Shown one piece after another: positions 8,146-17,380 of a stretch of 43,208 bases of DNA. The stretch is from an uncultured SAR116 cluster alpha proteobacterium (GTDB taxonomy: Bacteria; Pseudomonadota; Alphaproteobacteria; Puniceispirillales; GCA-002684695), in the NCBI GenBank assembly GCA_902532475.1, contig CACAIE010000013.1, positions 1 through 43,208 on the forward strand, given 5' to 3'. The notes beneath the pieces were generated by a model, which saw nothing but the letters and a program-made list of their open reading frames with translations, did no database searches and was not told where the DNA came from. Position numbers and translations under genes: made by a program. Every line of letters starts with the position of its first letter. The first letter of the stretch is position 1.

Positions 8146-8937
8146 TTATAAATTAAAATTACTCATCCATTTCATACCTGAAACTGTATCATCTTTAGGA
8201 TTGTACTCACAACCAATCCAGCTATTATAATTTAAATTTTTTAATACCTTAAATACATAGCTGTAATCAATTTCACTATCATCAGGTTCATTTCTGTTTG
8301 GAATGCCTGCTATTTGAATATGACCAATATACGAAAAATATTTTTCCAAGTATTTTGTTACGTCTCCTCTTGTGATTTGGTGGTGATAAATATCAAAGAG
8401 TAATTTTAAGTTTGATCTATCAATTATGTTAATGAGATCAATAGCTAAATCTGTTGAGGATAAGAAATAATTAGGGATATTTCTTTGATTAATTGTTTCT
8501 ATTAGGAGTGTCAGATTATTTTTTTGAAAACGATCACATGCCCATTTTATATTTTCGATATATGTTTTTTTCAGTATTAATTCATCATGTTTTTCACATA
8601 ATCCTGCCATTACATGAATGTTTTTTCCATTGATAATTGCAGCATATTCAATAGCAGTGTCAATTGTTTCCTTAAACTCTTTTTTTCTTTCTGGGAGGCA
8701 CGCTAAGCCTCTATCACCATTTTTAAAATTTCCTGGTGGTGAGTTAAAAATACTCAGTGACAAATGATGTTGTTTCAGTTTTCTCTTGATTGCATGAGGG
8801 TCATATTCGTAAGGAAATTGAAATTCAACAGCATTAAAACCTAGTTTATTAGATTCATTAAAACGATCAAGAAATTCAAATTCAGTAAATAATAATGAAA
8901 TATTTGCAGAAAACTTTATCATAACTTTATTCAACAT
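8146..8937 (-). CDS. hydroxypyruvate isomerase-like TIM-barrel protein (Hyi/OtnI family)
   Basis: 263 aa. Has IKFSANISLLFTEFEFLDRF, IETINQRNIPNYFLSS, LLFDIYHHQITRGD and IGHIQIAGIPNRNEPD motifs. Confidence 0.85.
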   Translation of the reverse strand: MLNKVMIKFSANISLLFTEFEFLDRFNESNKLGFNAVEFQFPYEYDPHAIKRKLKQHHLSLSIFNSPPGNFKNGDRGLACLPERKKEFKETIDTAIEYAAIINGKNIHVMAGLCEKHDELILKKTYIENIKWACDRFQKNNLTLLIETINQRNIPNYFLSSTDLAIDLINIIDRSNLKLLFDIYHHQITRGDVTKYLEKYFSYIGHIQIAGIPNRNEPDDSEIDYSYVFKVLKNLNYNSWIGCEYNPKDDTVSGMKWMSNFNL

Positions 8938-9030
8938 AAAATATAGTAAGCTTTAATTAAATGATAAATTATTATAATTTAAAATAATGTTAAATTAATT
9001 AGGGAATGAAAAATATACACATAAACTTAA

Positions 9031-10245
9031 TTAAATATTTGGGTTTAATTCCTTACTTTGTTTAGGGAGCAGTATAGAAGAAATTAACACCCCGATCGCA
9101 ATTATACTCGCTAAAGAGAAAATCATTTTTAATTCAAAACCTCTTTGTAAGAGTAGGCTAGTTATTGGTAAAACTGAAGCCGCAATGCATAAATTTAATA
9201 AAAACTTAGCACTTAAGACCCTGGACCTCCAAAAATCAGGAATATACCTAACTAAAATTGTATCAGTAATTGGAATTTGTCCAAAAACAAAACACATCGC
9301 AGCTATTGAAAGAAAAAAGAGTGATAAGTTTTCAAACTTTGAGGCCAGGAAGATAAATAAAATTTGACCAACAGATATCCAAAACAATACTAACCTAGGT
9401 GATATTCTATCAATCAACCAGCCAACTAAAACTTGAGCGAATGACGCACAAGCATAAACTGCTCCAGCTAAGATTCCTGTAATAGCAACATTTGTAGATA
9501 CATCATTTAAATGCATTTCAAAATATCTAGGCAAAAGAAAACTCATGGCTCCAAATATAAAACCGCCTGAAGCAGTAGATAAAGCTAGAGCAATTAATGC
9601 TTGCTGCCAGTTGGGTGCAAATTCAAGCGAATTTTTTTTCTGATTATTTTCTTTGCTGTTAGAATCTTCGTTTGAGGCAATGCTTATAAAAAACAAAATT
9701 CCAAAAATTATGCAAATTATTCCAGGGACCATAAAAGTTAATCTCCAATCTCCATAATAAAGAAGAACGCCAGTGACGATAGGCGCTACTGCAATTCCCA
9801 TATTTCCCCACAAGCCATTAATTCCCATTCTTAAACCAACAACACCTGGCCGTTGCAATAGCATTGCAATGCCAACTGGGTGATAGATAGAGGCAAACAT
9901 CCCTATTAAAGCTAAACACATAGCTAATTGATATGTTGAAGTTGATAGAGAGGCCAAAATTGCAGATATTCCTATTCCAAAATGGTATAAGATCATTAGA
10001 GGCATTCTTCCATATTTATCTGATAAAAATCCTGCTAAAGGCGCTGTGGCACCAAATAAAACCATTCCAAGAGTTCCATAAATAATCATTTCATCGTAAT
10101 GCAATCCAAAATAACGACCACTATCGTATGCAGCTTTAGCAAAAATAAGCATCATGAAATGATCAATTAAATGCCCAATATTCAAATAAATATTAGGCAC
10201 TGTTGGATTGTTAAATTTGTAAATCATTGGATTTTTTATCTTCAA
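9031..10245 (-). CDS. MFS transporter
   Basis: 404 aa polytopic protein; MFS motif PLAGFLSDKYGRMPLMI. Confidence 0.85.
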   Translation of the reverse strand: MKIKNPMIYKFNNPTVPNIYLNIGHLIDHFMMLIFAKAAYDSGRYFGLHYDEMIIYGTLGMVLFGATAPLAGFLSDKYGRMPLMILYHFGIGISAILASLSTSTYQLAMCLALIGMFASIYHPVGIAMLLQRPGVVGLRMGINGLWGNMGIAVAPIVTGVLLYYGDWRLTFMVPGIICIIFGILFFISIASNEDSNSKENNQKKNSLEFAPNWQQALIALALSTASGGFIFGAMSFLLPRYFEMHLNDVSTNVAITGILAGAVYACASFAQVLVGWLIDRISPRLVLFWISVGQILFIFLASKFENLSLFFLSIAAMCFVFGQIPITDTILVRYIPDFWRSRVLSAKFLLNLCIAASVLPITSLLLQRGFELKMIFSLASIIAIGVLISSILLPKQSKELNPNI

Positions 10246-10348
10246 ATTTAGTAATTTTTTATCATTATCAAATTATATTATTTATTAAATGAATTGAAAA
10301 AGAATTTAGTTCATATATATGAATGATATTAATGTTTTAGAGGGGCAT

Positions 10349-10807
10349 ATGTATAGAATTTTTCTTTTTGTAGCAATAATATTTTTAAGCAAATCAATCT
10401 TTGCAGAAAATTTAGTTAAACCCAATCCAGGCATAAACCCTATTGAAGTGGTTGAAGTTCAGCTTTTTGCACTTCAGTCAAATGATGAAAGTAATGATCT
10501 GGGAATCCGACAAACATGGGAATTTGCTCATCCCAGAAATAAGATGGTTACTGGGCCACTCCCTAAATTTGCTAACATGATAAGAACACCAGCTTATTCT
10601 ATTTTACTAAATAATTTAAAGTTTGAAACTAAGGAAATATTCAATGATGGCAAAAATGCTGGTGTTGCTGTTCGAATTGAAGCTCGCAACAATAAAGCCT
10701 ATACTTATCTATGGTCGCTTGAAAAAGTAGATGCGGAGAGTTCTTTAAAAGATAGTTGGATGACAACAGGCGTATCTGGACCAAGGTTATTAGCGGAAGG
10801 CTCCTAA
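10349..10807 (+). CDS. DUF4864-like secreted protein
   Basis: Signal peptide MYRIFLFVAIIFLSKSIFA and a conserved body (VQLFALQSNDESNDLGIRQTWEFAHPRNKMVTGPLPKFANM). GAGGGG precedes the ATG at 10349. The track start at 10319 is less likely. Confidence 0.6.
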   Translation: MYRIFLFVAIIFLSKSIFAENLVKPNPGINPIEVVEVQLFALQSNDESNDLGIRQTWEFAHPRNKMVTGPLPKFANMIRTPAYSILLNNLKFETKEIFNDGKNAGVAVRIEARNNKAYTYLWSLEKVDAESSLKDSWMTTGVSGPRLLAEGS

Positions 10808-10811
10808 CAAT

Positions 10812-12287
10812 TTAGGTCAATGTTTTTGAAACATAATAGTCCCATTTGCCCAGCAAGCTATTTCTTTTAATATCGGTCATTTTTGAATTAAATGTTTTAT
10901 CTGAGGACCATAATTTTGATAATTCTTCAAGAGAGGAAAACTTTCCATCAGTATAGGCTGCCATCATCGCGGCACCTAGAGCAGTTGTTTCAGTAACTTT
11001 CGGTTTTTCTACGTTAATTTTTAGAATGTCCGCTAAAAACTGCATTAACCAGTTATTATTAGTCATTCCCCCATCAACTCTTAGATTTTGAGGAGATATT
11101 CCATCCTCAGACATTGCTTTAAAAAGGTCTCTTGTTTGATATGCTACAGATTCTATCGCAGCTCTAGTAATTTCATTTTTCCCAGTATTTCTGGTTATAC
11201 CGTATAATGCCCCTCTGGCATCGGCATCCCAATAAGGGCATCCAAGTCCCGTAAATGCTGGTACTAAAAAGACATCAGAATTATGTTCCAATGAATTAAC
11301 TATTTGTTCAGTTTCTTCAGCAGATTTTAATATTTTGAGATTGTCTCTTAACCATTGAACTACTGCTCCTGCAACAAAAATAGATCCTTCTAGAGCGTAC
11401 GTTGCTTTACCGTCAATTTTATAGCAAATAGTTCCCAACAGCCTAGATTTTGATTTTATAATTTTATTTCCTGAATTGATAATTACGAAGCAACCTGTTC
11501 CGTATGTTGACTTTATGTTTCCTGGAGAGAAACATGCTTGACCAACTGCAGCGGCTTGTTGGTCACCTAGTATTGATAAAATTGGAAGCTCAAAATCCAT
11601 GACGTTTTTTGAAATCATTCCAAAATTAGAGTTAGAATCCATTACCTTGGGCAGTATTGACTTTGGCACATCAAATATGTCCAAAAGCTCATTGTCCCAC
11701 TCTAGTTTCTCAATATTATATAGACTTGTTCTAGAAGCATTGGTTGCATCAGTTGCATGGACCTTTTTATTAGTTAATCTCCAAAGTAAAAAACTATCTA
11801 CTGTTCCAAAACATACTTCACCGTTATCTACTTTTACCCTTGCATCAGGCACATTATCTAAAATCCATTTAATTTTTGATGCACTAAAATAAGGATCCAC
11901 AACCAAACCAGATTTGTTGACTATAGTTTTTTCAAAACCAGCATCCACAAGAGTTTTACAAAAATCTGATGTTCTTCTATCTTGCCAGACAATAGCATTG
12001 TAAAGAGGTTTGCCTGTTTTTTTATCCCAAAGAATAGTGGTTTCTCTTTGGTTTGTTATGCCAACGCCTCTAATACTATGTTCTTTTGAAACATCACTGT
12101 TGTATAATTTTGAAAGTACTAATTGAGTTGTTTCCCAAATTTCTTCAGGGTCATGTTCGACCCACCCAGATTGGGGGTAAATTTGAGTAAATTCTTTTTG
12201 GAAGGTTTTTAAAATTGAGCCATTTTCACAAAATAATATCGCCTTGCTACTAGTAGTTCCTTGATCAATTGATATATACGCATCCAT
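10812..12287 (-). CDS. glpK: glycerol kinase
   Basis: 491 aa FGGY kinase: ISIDQGTTSSKAI, GVGITNQRETTILWDKKTGKPLYNAIVWQDRRT, AVGQACFSPGNIKSTYGTGCF. Confidence 0.97.
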   Translation of the reverse strand: MDAYISIDQGTTSSKAILFCENGSILKTFQKEFTQIYPQSGWVEHDPEEIWETTQLVLSKLYNSDVSKEHSIRGVGITNQRETTILWDKKTGKPLYNAIVWQDRRTSDFCKTLVDAGFEKTIVNKSGLVVDPYFSASKIKWILDNVPDARVKVDNGEVCFGTVDSFLLWRLTNKKVHATDATNASRTSLYNIEKLEWDNELLDIFDVPKSILPKVMDSNSNFGMISKNVMDFELPILSILGDQQAAAVGQACFSPGNIKSTYGTGCFVIINSGNKIIKSKSRLLGTICYKIDGKATYALEGSIFVAGAVVQWLRDNLKILKSAEETEQIVNSLEHNSDVFLVPAFTGLGCPYWDADARGALYGITRNTGKNEITRAAIESVAYQTRDLFKAMSEDGISPQNLRVDGGMTNNNWLMQFLADILKINVEKPKVTETTALGAAMMAAYTDGKFSSLEELSKLWSSDKTFNSKMTDIKRNSLLGKWDYYVSKTLT

Positions 12288-12352
12288 GTTTTAGCCAAAA
12301 TTTTGTAAAGTTAAATAACCATAATTAATAAAAATTTTAAAAAAAACAATTT

Positions 12353-13075
12353 TTATTTAAATATTAACGGGTCATCAGTTATGACGCCTTCTAACCCGGC
12401 ATTCCATAATGATTTGATTTTAGGGGGTTCATTGCAAGTATATACAAAAGGTTTAAAACTTTTATTTGCTATTTCTTTTATTTGATAGGCTGTGACAGTT
12501 TCAAAATCTAGGTGGATTGTTGTAATATTCAAATTTTCAATCTGCTGTTCCCAATCTGATGGCAGACGATCAAATAAAGCACCGAGAGGAATTTCTAATG
12601 AACTTTCTCTTATAATTTTTAATGAAATAATATCAAAGGAAGATATTAGGACTTGGTTTTCTGTTTTCGTTTTTTTTATTGTCTTTAAGACTTTTTTAAC
12701 CAACTTTCTTCTATAAATGGTTTTTATTGGCTTGTAAAATTTCATCTCAATATTAAGATTTAAATTATAATTTTTACAAAATGTTAATAACTCTTCCAAA
12801 GTAGGAATTTTCTGATAAAAAGTTTCTTTTGAATTCGGAGTTCCTACATTTATACTTTCTAATTCATCCAGTTTAACTCTTTGAACAAGCCCAGTAGAGT
12901 TGGAAGTACGATCTAAGGTTTGGTCATGAATGATTAAAGCTATATTTTCATTGGTCAATTGGACATCACATTCGGACCAATTTATATTATTTTTTACGCA
13001 CCATTCAAAACCTGAAAAAGTATTTTCTGGTTTGTATTTAGCGGCTCCTCTGTGGCCGCAAATTTTTGACATCAT
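12353..13075 (-). CDS. ugpQ: glycerophosphodiester phosphodiesterase
   Basis: 240 aa GDPD family: ICGHRGAAKYKPENTFSGFEWCV, ECDVQLTNENIALIIHDQTLDRTSN. Confidence 0.93.
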   Translation of the reverse strand: MMSKICGHRGAAKYKPENTFSGFEWCVKNNINWSECDVQLTNENIALIIHDQTLDRTSNSTGLVQRVKLDELESINVGTPNSKETFYQKIPTLEELLTFCKNYNLNLNIEMKFYKPIKTIYRRKLVKKVLKTIKKTKTENQVLISSFDIISLKIIRESSLEIPLGALFDRLPSDWEQQIENLNITTIHLDFETVTAYQIKEIANKSFKPFVYTCNEPPKIKSLWNAGLEGVITDDPLIFK

Positions 13076-13167
13076 AATTTTCTCTTATTTTAAATTATTT
13101 ATTGAAAATATATAATTAATTAAATATTACATAATAAAAAAAATTAATCCATTTAAGGAGAAGTCAG

Positions 13168-13686
13168 TTGTTCAAAAACATAATCGCTTTAATAACCTCT
13201 TTTTTTATTGTTGAGCAAGTCGCATCCGCCTCTCAAACAGATGGTAGCAAAATACAGCTTAATACTTCTAAAGGTGAAATAGTAATTAAGTTATTACCAG
13301 AATTTGCTCCAGAACATGTTGCAAGAATTATAGAATTAGTTAAATCAGGGTTTTATGACGGAATAATTTTTCATAGGGTTATTCCTGGTTTTATGGCTCA
13401 AACAGGAGACCCTTTGGGAAATGGAACTGGTGGAAGCGGCAAAAATTTAAATGCTGAATTCTCTGATTATCAATACACTTATGGAACCGTAGGCATGGCT
13501 AGAGCTAATGACCCTAATAGCGGTGATAGTCAGTTCTTTATTTGTTTTGATGGCTGTGGGCAATTAACTGGAATGTATACTGTATGGGGACAAGTTGAAA
13601 AAGGAATGGAAACAGTTGAATCAATAAACGTTGGAGAGCCTCCATCAGATCCTGATAAAATAATAAGTGCCAAAGTTATTAACTAA
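13168..13686 (+). CDS. peptidylprolyl isomerase (cyclophilin type)
   Basis: 172 aa. YDGIIFHRVIPGFMAQTGDPLGNGTGG and GTVGMARANDPNSGDSQFFIC. TTG start preceded by AAGGAG. Confidence 0.95.
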   Translation: MFKNIIALITSFFIVEQVASASQTDGSKIQLNTSKGEIVIKLLPEFAPEHVARIIELVKSGFYDGIIFHRVIPGFMAQTGDPLGNGTGGSGKNLNAEFSDYQYTYGTVGMARANDPNSGDSQFFICFDGCGQLTGMYTVWGQVEKGMETVESINVGEPPSDPDKIISAKVIN

Positions 13687-13692
13687 TTTAAT

Positions 13693-14181
13693 TTAAGTTA
13701 AAGCGTCTATTGCATCATCGGTCATATTGTCAGGCACAAGTGTTACGGGCACTCTACAACCAGAAGCGCCTCTTGATGTAATATGTGTAACTAATGGTCC
13801 AGGCCCGGAACTTCCGGTTGAAACTCCCAGTACAAGGATGGAAATTATTTCTTCTTCATCAATTAATTTTATTAACTCTTCTTTGGCGTCACCTTCGCGG
13901 ACATATAGAACAGGTATTTGCCCTGATATTTCAATTACACTTTCAGAAATTTTTCTTAGTAAGTTTTCTGCATTTTCCCTTGTTTCAGTTCTCATAATCT
14001 CTGCAACCCCTGCAAAATGTTGAAATTCAGCTGGACTGAGGCACTTAAATAAAGCAACCCTTCCGCCAGTGGAACGTGCTCTTTTACATGCAAATCTTAT
14101 AGCCTGATGCTGCTCTTGAGAAGCGTCTATTACAACAAGAAAAACTCTGCTTTTCTCTTTATTACCTTCCTTTTTAGTCAT
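13693..14181 (-). CDS. universal stress protein UspA family
   Basis: 162 aa. VFLVVIDASQEQHQAIRFACKRA and ILVLGVSTGSSGPGPLVTHIT. Confidence 0.85.
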   Translation of the reverse strand: MTKKEGNKEKSRVFLVVIDASQEQHQAIRFACKRARSTGGRVALFKCLSPAEFQHFAGVAEIMRTETRENAENLLRKISESVIEISGQIPVLYVREGDAKEELIKLIDEEEIISILVLGVSTGSSGPGPLVTHITSRGASGCRVPVTLVPDNMTDDAIDALT

Positions 14182-14203
14182 ATTGCCTCACTTAAATTAA
14201 TTT

Positions 14204-14953
14204 TTAAATTTTTCTAAAACTAAAAGCAGCTATATACCCCGCACATATAGCTAACAGTATAGCAAATATTCCATATAATATTGAGTATTCATGAGCAAAA
14301 TTATATATTTTTGCTTCCAAACCTGTTTTTTGAACTGAAATTTTTGTGTTTTCCTTAGAAATTATTTTACCATTTCTTAAATGCAAAATTGAAACCTTAT
14401 ATTCACCTGGCAATACAGTGGCTGGCAAAACAACAGGAGCACGAAACAATTTATTATTTTTAATTTCTATTGATTCAGATCCAACACCTTTCGACAAAAC
14501 CCATATTCCCTTTTTTCTCATTCTTCTGTCTAAAGAATTTCTCCACACGTTTAAATTTTCCAAACGTAATTTTTTTATAGTTTTTAACTCTAGATTCGCA
14601 GTTCCAATTTTCTCCCTTTTAAGTAACTCTAAATTCTCAAGGCTCATTTTTGTATTGCTGTAAACTGTATAGTAAAATGATGGTACATTATTGAAAGTAA
14701 CATTTTCTCTATTAATCCAGATGCCTGACACATATTCTTTTTTATAAATGATAGTGTCTGCTTTTGGCCCTTCAACTGAAATAACCAAGTCATCGCCTTC
14801 AAGGCCATCAAAAGAACCAAATAATAATAATTCAGCGCCATTAAAGCCAGTATTAATACTAATTGAATCAGAAGACAGATCTGCAACAATGGACTTTGAA
14901 AAACCATAGTTTGGAAAAATAATTATTAAAAAAAATATATAATATTTTATCAT
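14204..14953 (-). CDS. TIGR02186-like membrane protein
   Basis: 249 aa with a signal peptide and C-terminal TM; translationally coupled to TauE/SafE, a pairing seen in alphaproteobacteria. Contains ISINTGFNGAELLLFGS. Confidence 0.7.
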   Translation of the reverse strand: MIKYYIFFLIIIFPNYGFSKSIVADLSSDSISINTGFNGAELLLFGSFDGLEGDDLVISVEGPKADTIIYKKEYVSGIWINRENVTFNNVPSFYYTVYSNTKMSLENLELLKREKIGTANLELKTIKKLRLENLNVWRNSLDRRMRKKGIWVLSKGVGSESIEIKNNKLFRAPVVLPATVLPGEYKVSILHLRNGKIISKENTKISVQKTGLEAKIYNFAHEYSILYGIFAILLAICAGYIAAFSFRKI

Positions 14954-15864
14954 CTTATAATATCCAGAGAGAAAATATCAGTAGGTGTAAGCGTCAAATC
15001 CATGAAAAGTTTAAAACAAACAGCTAAAACTAATAATGCCAACAATCCTCTAAGTTGCTCGCCTCTTAACAGAGAGCTTGCATTACTTCCAATTTGCGCA
15101 CCAATTACACCCCCTAACATCAATAATCCTGCCAATACAACATCAACTGTTTGTGTGGTAATGGATTGAAGAAATGTTACATTTGCTGTTACAAATATTA
15201 TTTGGAAAAGTGATGTCCCTACAACAACAGCAGTTGGCATACCAAGCACATATATCATTGCTGGAACGATTATAAATCCTCCACCTACACCCATAATAGC
15301 AGATAAAACCCCAACAAAAGCGCCTATAAATAATGGCAGTAGAGCACTTATGTATAGTTTAGACCGTCTAAACCTAATTTTAAATGGAAGTCCATGGAGC
15401 CAATTATGTTGGTGAAGCTTGCCCCGTGAGGCACCAGGAGTCCTTGACTTTAAAATAGCTTTAGTTGATTCCCAAGCCATCAAAAAACCAATCAACCCTA
15501 AGAAAACAACATATGCAAGGCGTATAACAAGCTCAATTTGTCCAATTGTTTTAAGAAAAGCAAATAACCATACTCCAAAACTAGAGCCTATAATGCCACC
15601 GATTAACAAAACAAATCCCATCATAAAGTCTACATTTTTCCTTCTCCAGTGTGCTATAACACCTGATACAGAAGAAGCTACAATTTGATTAGCTTCAGTA
15701 GAAACAGCTACTGCAGCAGGAATGCCAAGAAATATGAGAAGTGGGGTCATAAGAAAACCACCTCCTACTCCAAATAATCCTGATAGGAAACCCACCATTC
15801 CTCCTAACCCTACGATAGCAAATATATTCATAGAGACTTCAGCAATAGGGAGGTAAATATACAT
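14950..15864 (-). CDS. TSUP-family sulfite exporter TauE/SafE-like permease
   Basis: 304 aa. GMVGFLSGLFGVGGGFLMTPLLIFLGIP and the second repeat GAFVGVLSAIMGVGGGFIIVPAMIYVLGMP. Confidence 0.92.
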   Translation of the reverse strand: MYIYLPIAEVSMNIFAIVGLGGMVGFLSGLFGVGGGFLMTPLLIFLGIPAAVAVSTEANQIVASSVSGVIAHWRRKNVDFMMGFVLLIGGIIGSSFGVWLFAFLKTIGQIELVIRLAYVVFLGLIGFLMAWESTKAILKSRTPGASRGKLHQHNWLHGLPFKIRFRRSKLYISALLPLFIGAFVGVLSAIMGVGGGFIIVPAMIYVLGMPTAVVVGTSLFQIIFVTANVTFLQSITTQTVDVVLAGLLMLGGVIGAQIGSNASSLLRGEQLRGLLALLVLAVCFKLFMDLTLTPTDIFSLDIIR

Positions 15865-16003
15865 ATCTAAGTTAAATTAATAATTTATGATGTATAATGA
15901 TTACACCTTTGCGGATAAAAATTGCAATGGCTTTTATTTATTAATTTAAATTAAAATTTATATATAGTTAAAAGGTTAATCAAAAATATAAAAAGTAATA
16001 ATA

Positions 16004-16480
16004 ATGAAACAAAAAGAATTTCATAATTACGATATTAGAATAGCTTCTAATGGAGATTGGTTTCATGAGGGATCTAAAATCCAAAGATTTGAACTAGTTA
16101 AATTATTTGCTTCAGTCTTACATTATAAAGAAGATAAAAATTATTGGCTAATCACACCAAAAGAAGAGGGGGTTATTAAAGTTGATGATGCACCATTTAT
16201 AATAAAGCAAATACATTATGAGGGTTACCGTGAGGAAGGAAATTGTTGGGTTACTACAAATTTGGATGAAAAATTTCTATTGGGTAGAAAAAACTACTTA
16301 AGAATAGAATTTGATAACAATGAAAATCCTAGGCCTTATGTTTTCATTTACAGAGGCTTAAAGGCTTTGATATTAAGATCCGTTTATTATGAGATGGTTA
16401 AATATGCTGTTAAGGATGAAAAGGAATGCTATGGTATTTGGAGTGACAAGATATTCTTTAAAATTGATTGCATAGAATAG
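16004..16480 (+). CDS. DUF1285 family protein
   Basis: 158 aa. IRIASNGDWFHEGSKIQRFELVKLFASVLHYKED...YWLITPKEEGVIKVDDAPF. Confidence 0.85.
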   Translation: MKQKEFHNYDIRIASNGDWFHEGSKIQRFELVKLFASVLHYKEDKNYWLITPKEEGVIKVDDAPFIIKQIHYEGYREEGNCWVTTNLDEKFLLGRKNYLRIEFDNNENPRPYVFIYRGLKALILRSVYYEMVKYAVKDEKECYGIWSDKIFFKIDCIE

Positions 16481-16497
16481 TGGAGAAAAATTTTAAA

Positions 16498-17103
16498 ATG
16501 AAATTAATTGGTTTGGGTTTGATTGAAAAAATAATTTCACGAACATCTAAATCTTCATTAAGAAAATTAAATTCAACTGCCAAAAAGTCAGCAGTAATGT
16601 GTTTGTTCTTTGAAAAGAACAACAAGACGTTTGTTCTGTTAACCAAAAGATCGGAGAATTTAGCCCACCATGCAGGAGAAATTAGCTTCCCAGGTGGAAG
16701 TATAGAAAAAGAAGACAAAGACTCATTAAATACAGCTTTAAGAGAAACGTTTGAAGAAGTTGGAATTTTAGAAAATGATATTAAAGTAATTGGTCGACTA
16801 GATGATTACATCACTGGCACAGGTTTTCATATTAAAACATTTGTGGGAATCTTAAAATCATTAGAGAACTTATCAATAAACAAAAGTGAAGTTTCAGAAG
16901 TAATTTTTCTTCCAATTGATATACTAGCTGATAACTCAAATTTAATTTGGACGAGCAAGACTTTTGAAGATGGTCTTTATAAGTTCTGGAAAATCAATTA
17001 TTTGGAACATAATATTTGGGGAGCAACAGCTGCAATTTTAGTTTGTTTGGCCTCTAGGATTTGGAATAAAAGAAATATGACATTATCATTAGAAAGTGAA
17101 TAA
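16498..17103 (+). CDS. NUDIX hydrolase (CoA pyrophosphatase-like)
   Basis: Nudix box GGSIEKEDKDSLNTALRETFEEVGI; ATG at 16498 preferred over the track start at 16468, which overlaps the preceding gene. Confidence 0.9.
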   Translation: MKLIGLGLIEKIISRTSKSSLRKLNSTAKKSAVMCLFFEKNNKTFVLLTKRSENLAHHAGEISFPGGSIEKEDKDSLNTALRETFEEVGILENDIKVIGRLDDYITGTGFHIKTFVGILKSLENLSINKSEVSEVIFLPIDILADNSNLIWTSKTFEDGLYKFWKINYLEHNIWGATAAILVCLASRIWNKRNMTLSLESE

Positions 17104-17364
17104 ATGAAAAAACTAATTTTTATAGCTATCGCGTTAACCATTCCAATTTTAATTTGGTGGATTGAGAGTATTGTTGCAAAAAGAAAAGGTGAAACAGTTA
17201 ATGGGCCATCAGTATTAATGTTATTTGGAATTGCCCTTTCTATAATGACTATAATAATAGGTATTTTGCTATCTCAAACTTCTAATGCACCGAGTGGCTC
17301 AAATTACTCTCCTGCAAAAATGGAAGATGGGAAAATAGTTCCAGGTGAATTTTCAGAAAAATAA
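17104..17364 (+). CDS. small two-TM protein (DUF6111-like)
   Basis: 86 aa with two hydrophobic segments. It sits between NUDIX and the CCA enzyme, as DUF6111 proteins do in alphaproteobacteria. Confidence 0.6.
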   Translation: MKKLIFIAIALTIPILIWWIESIVAKRKGETVNGPSVLMLFGIALSIMTIIIGILLSQTSNAPSGSNYSPAKMEDGKIVPGEFSEK

Positions 17365-17380
17365 TAAAGCATCTTTCCAA

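Noticed and set aside
12288-12352. A-rich run between glpK and ugpQ as terminator
   Set aside because: No convincing GC stem; the poly-A/T runs are typical background for this genome.
13727-14023. Plus-strand ORFs of 98 and 67 aa
   Set aside because: Antisense to the UspA gene, low-information composition, no ribosome site noticed.
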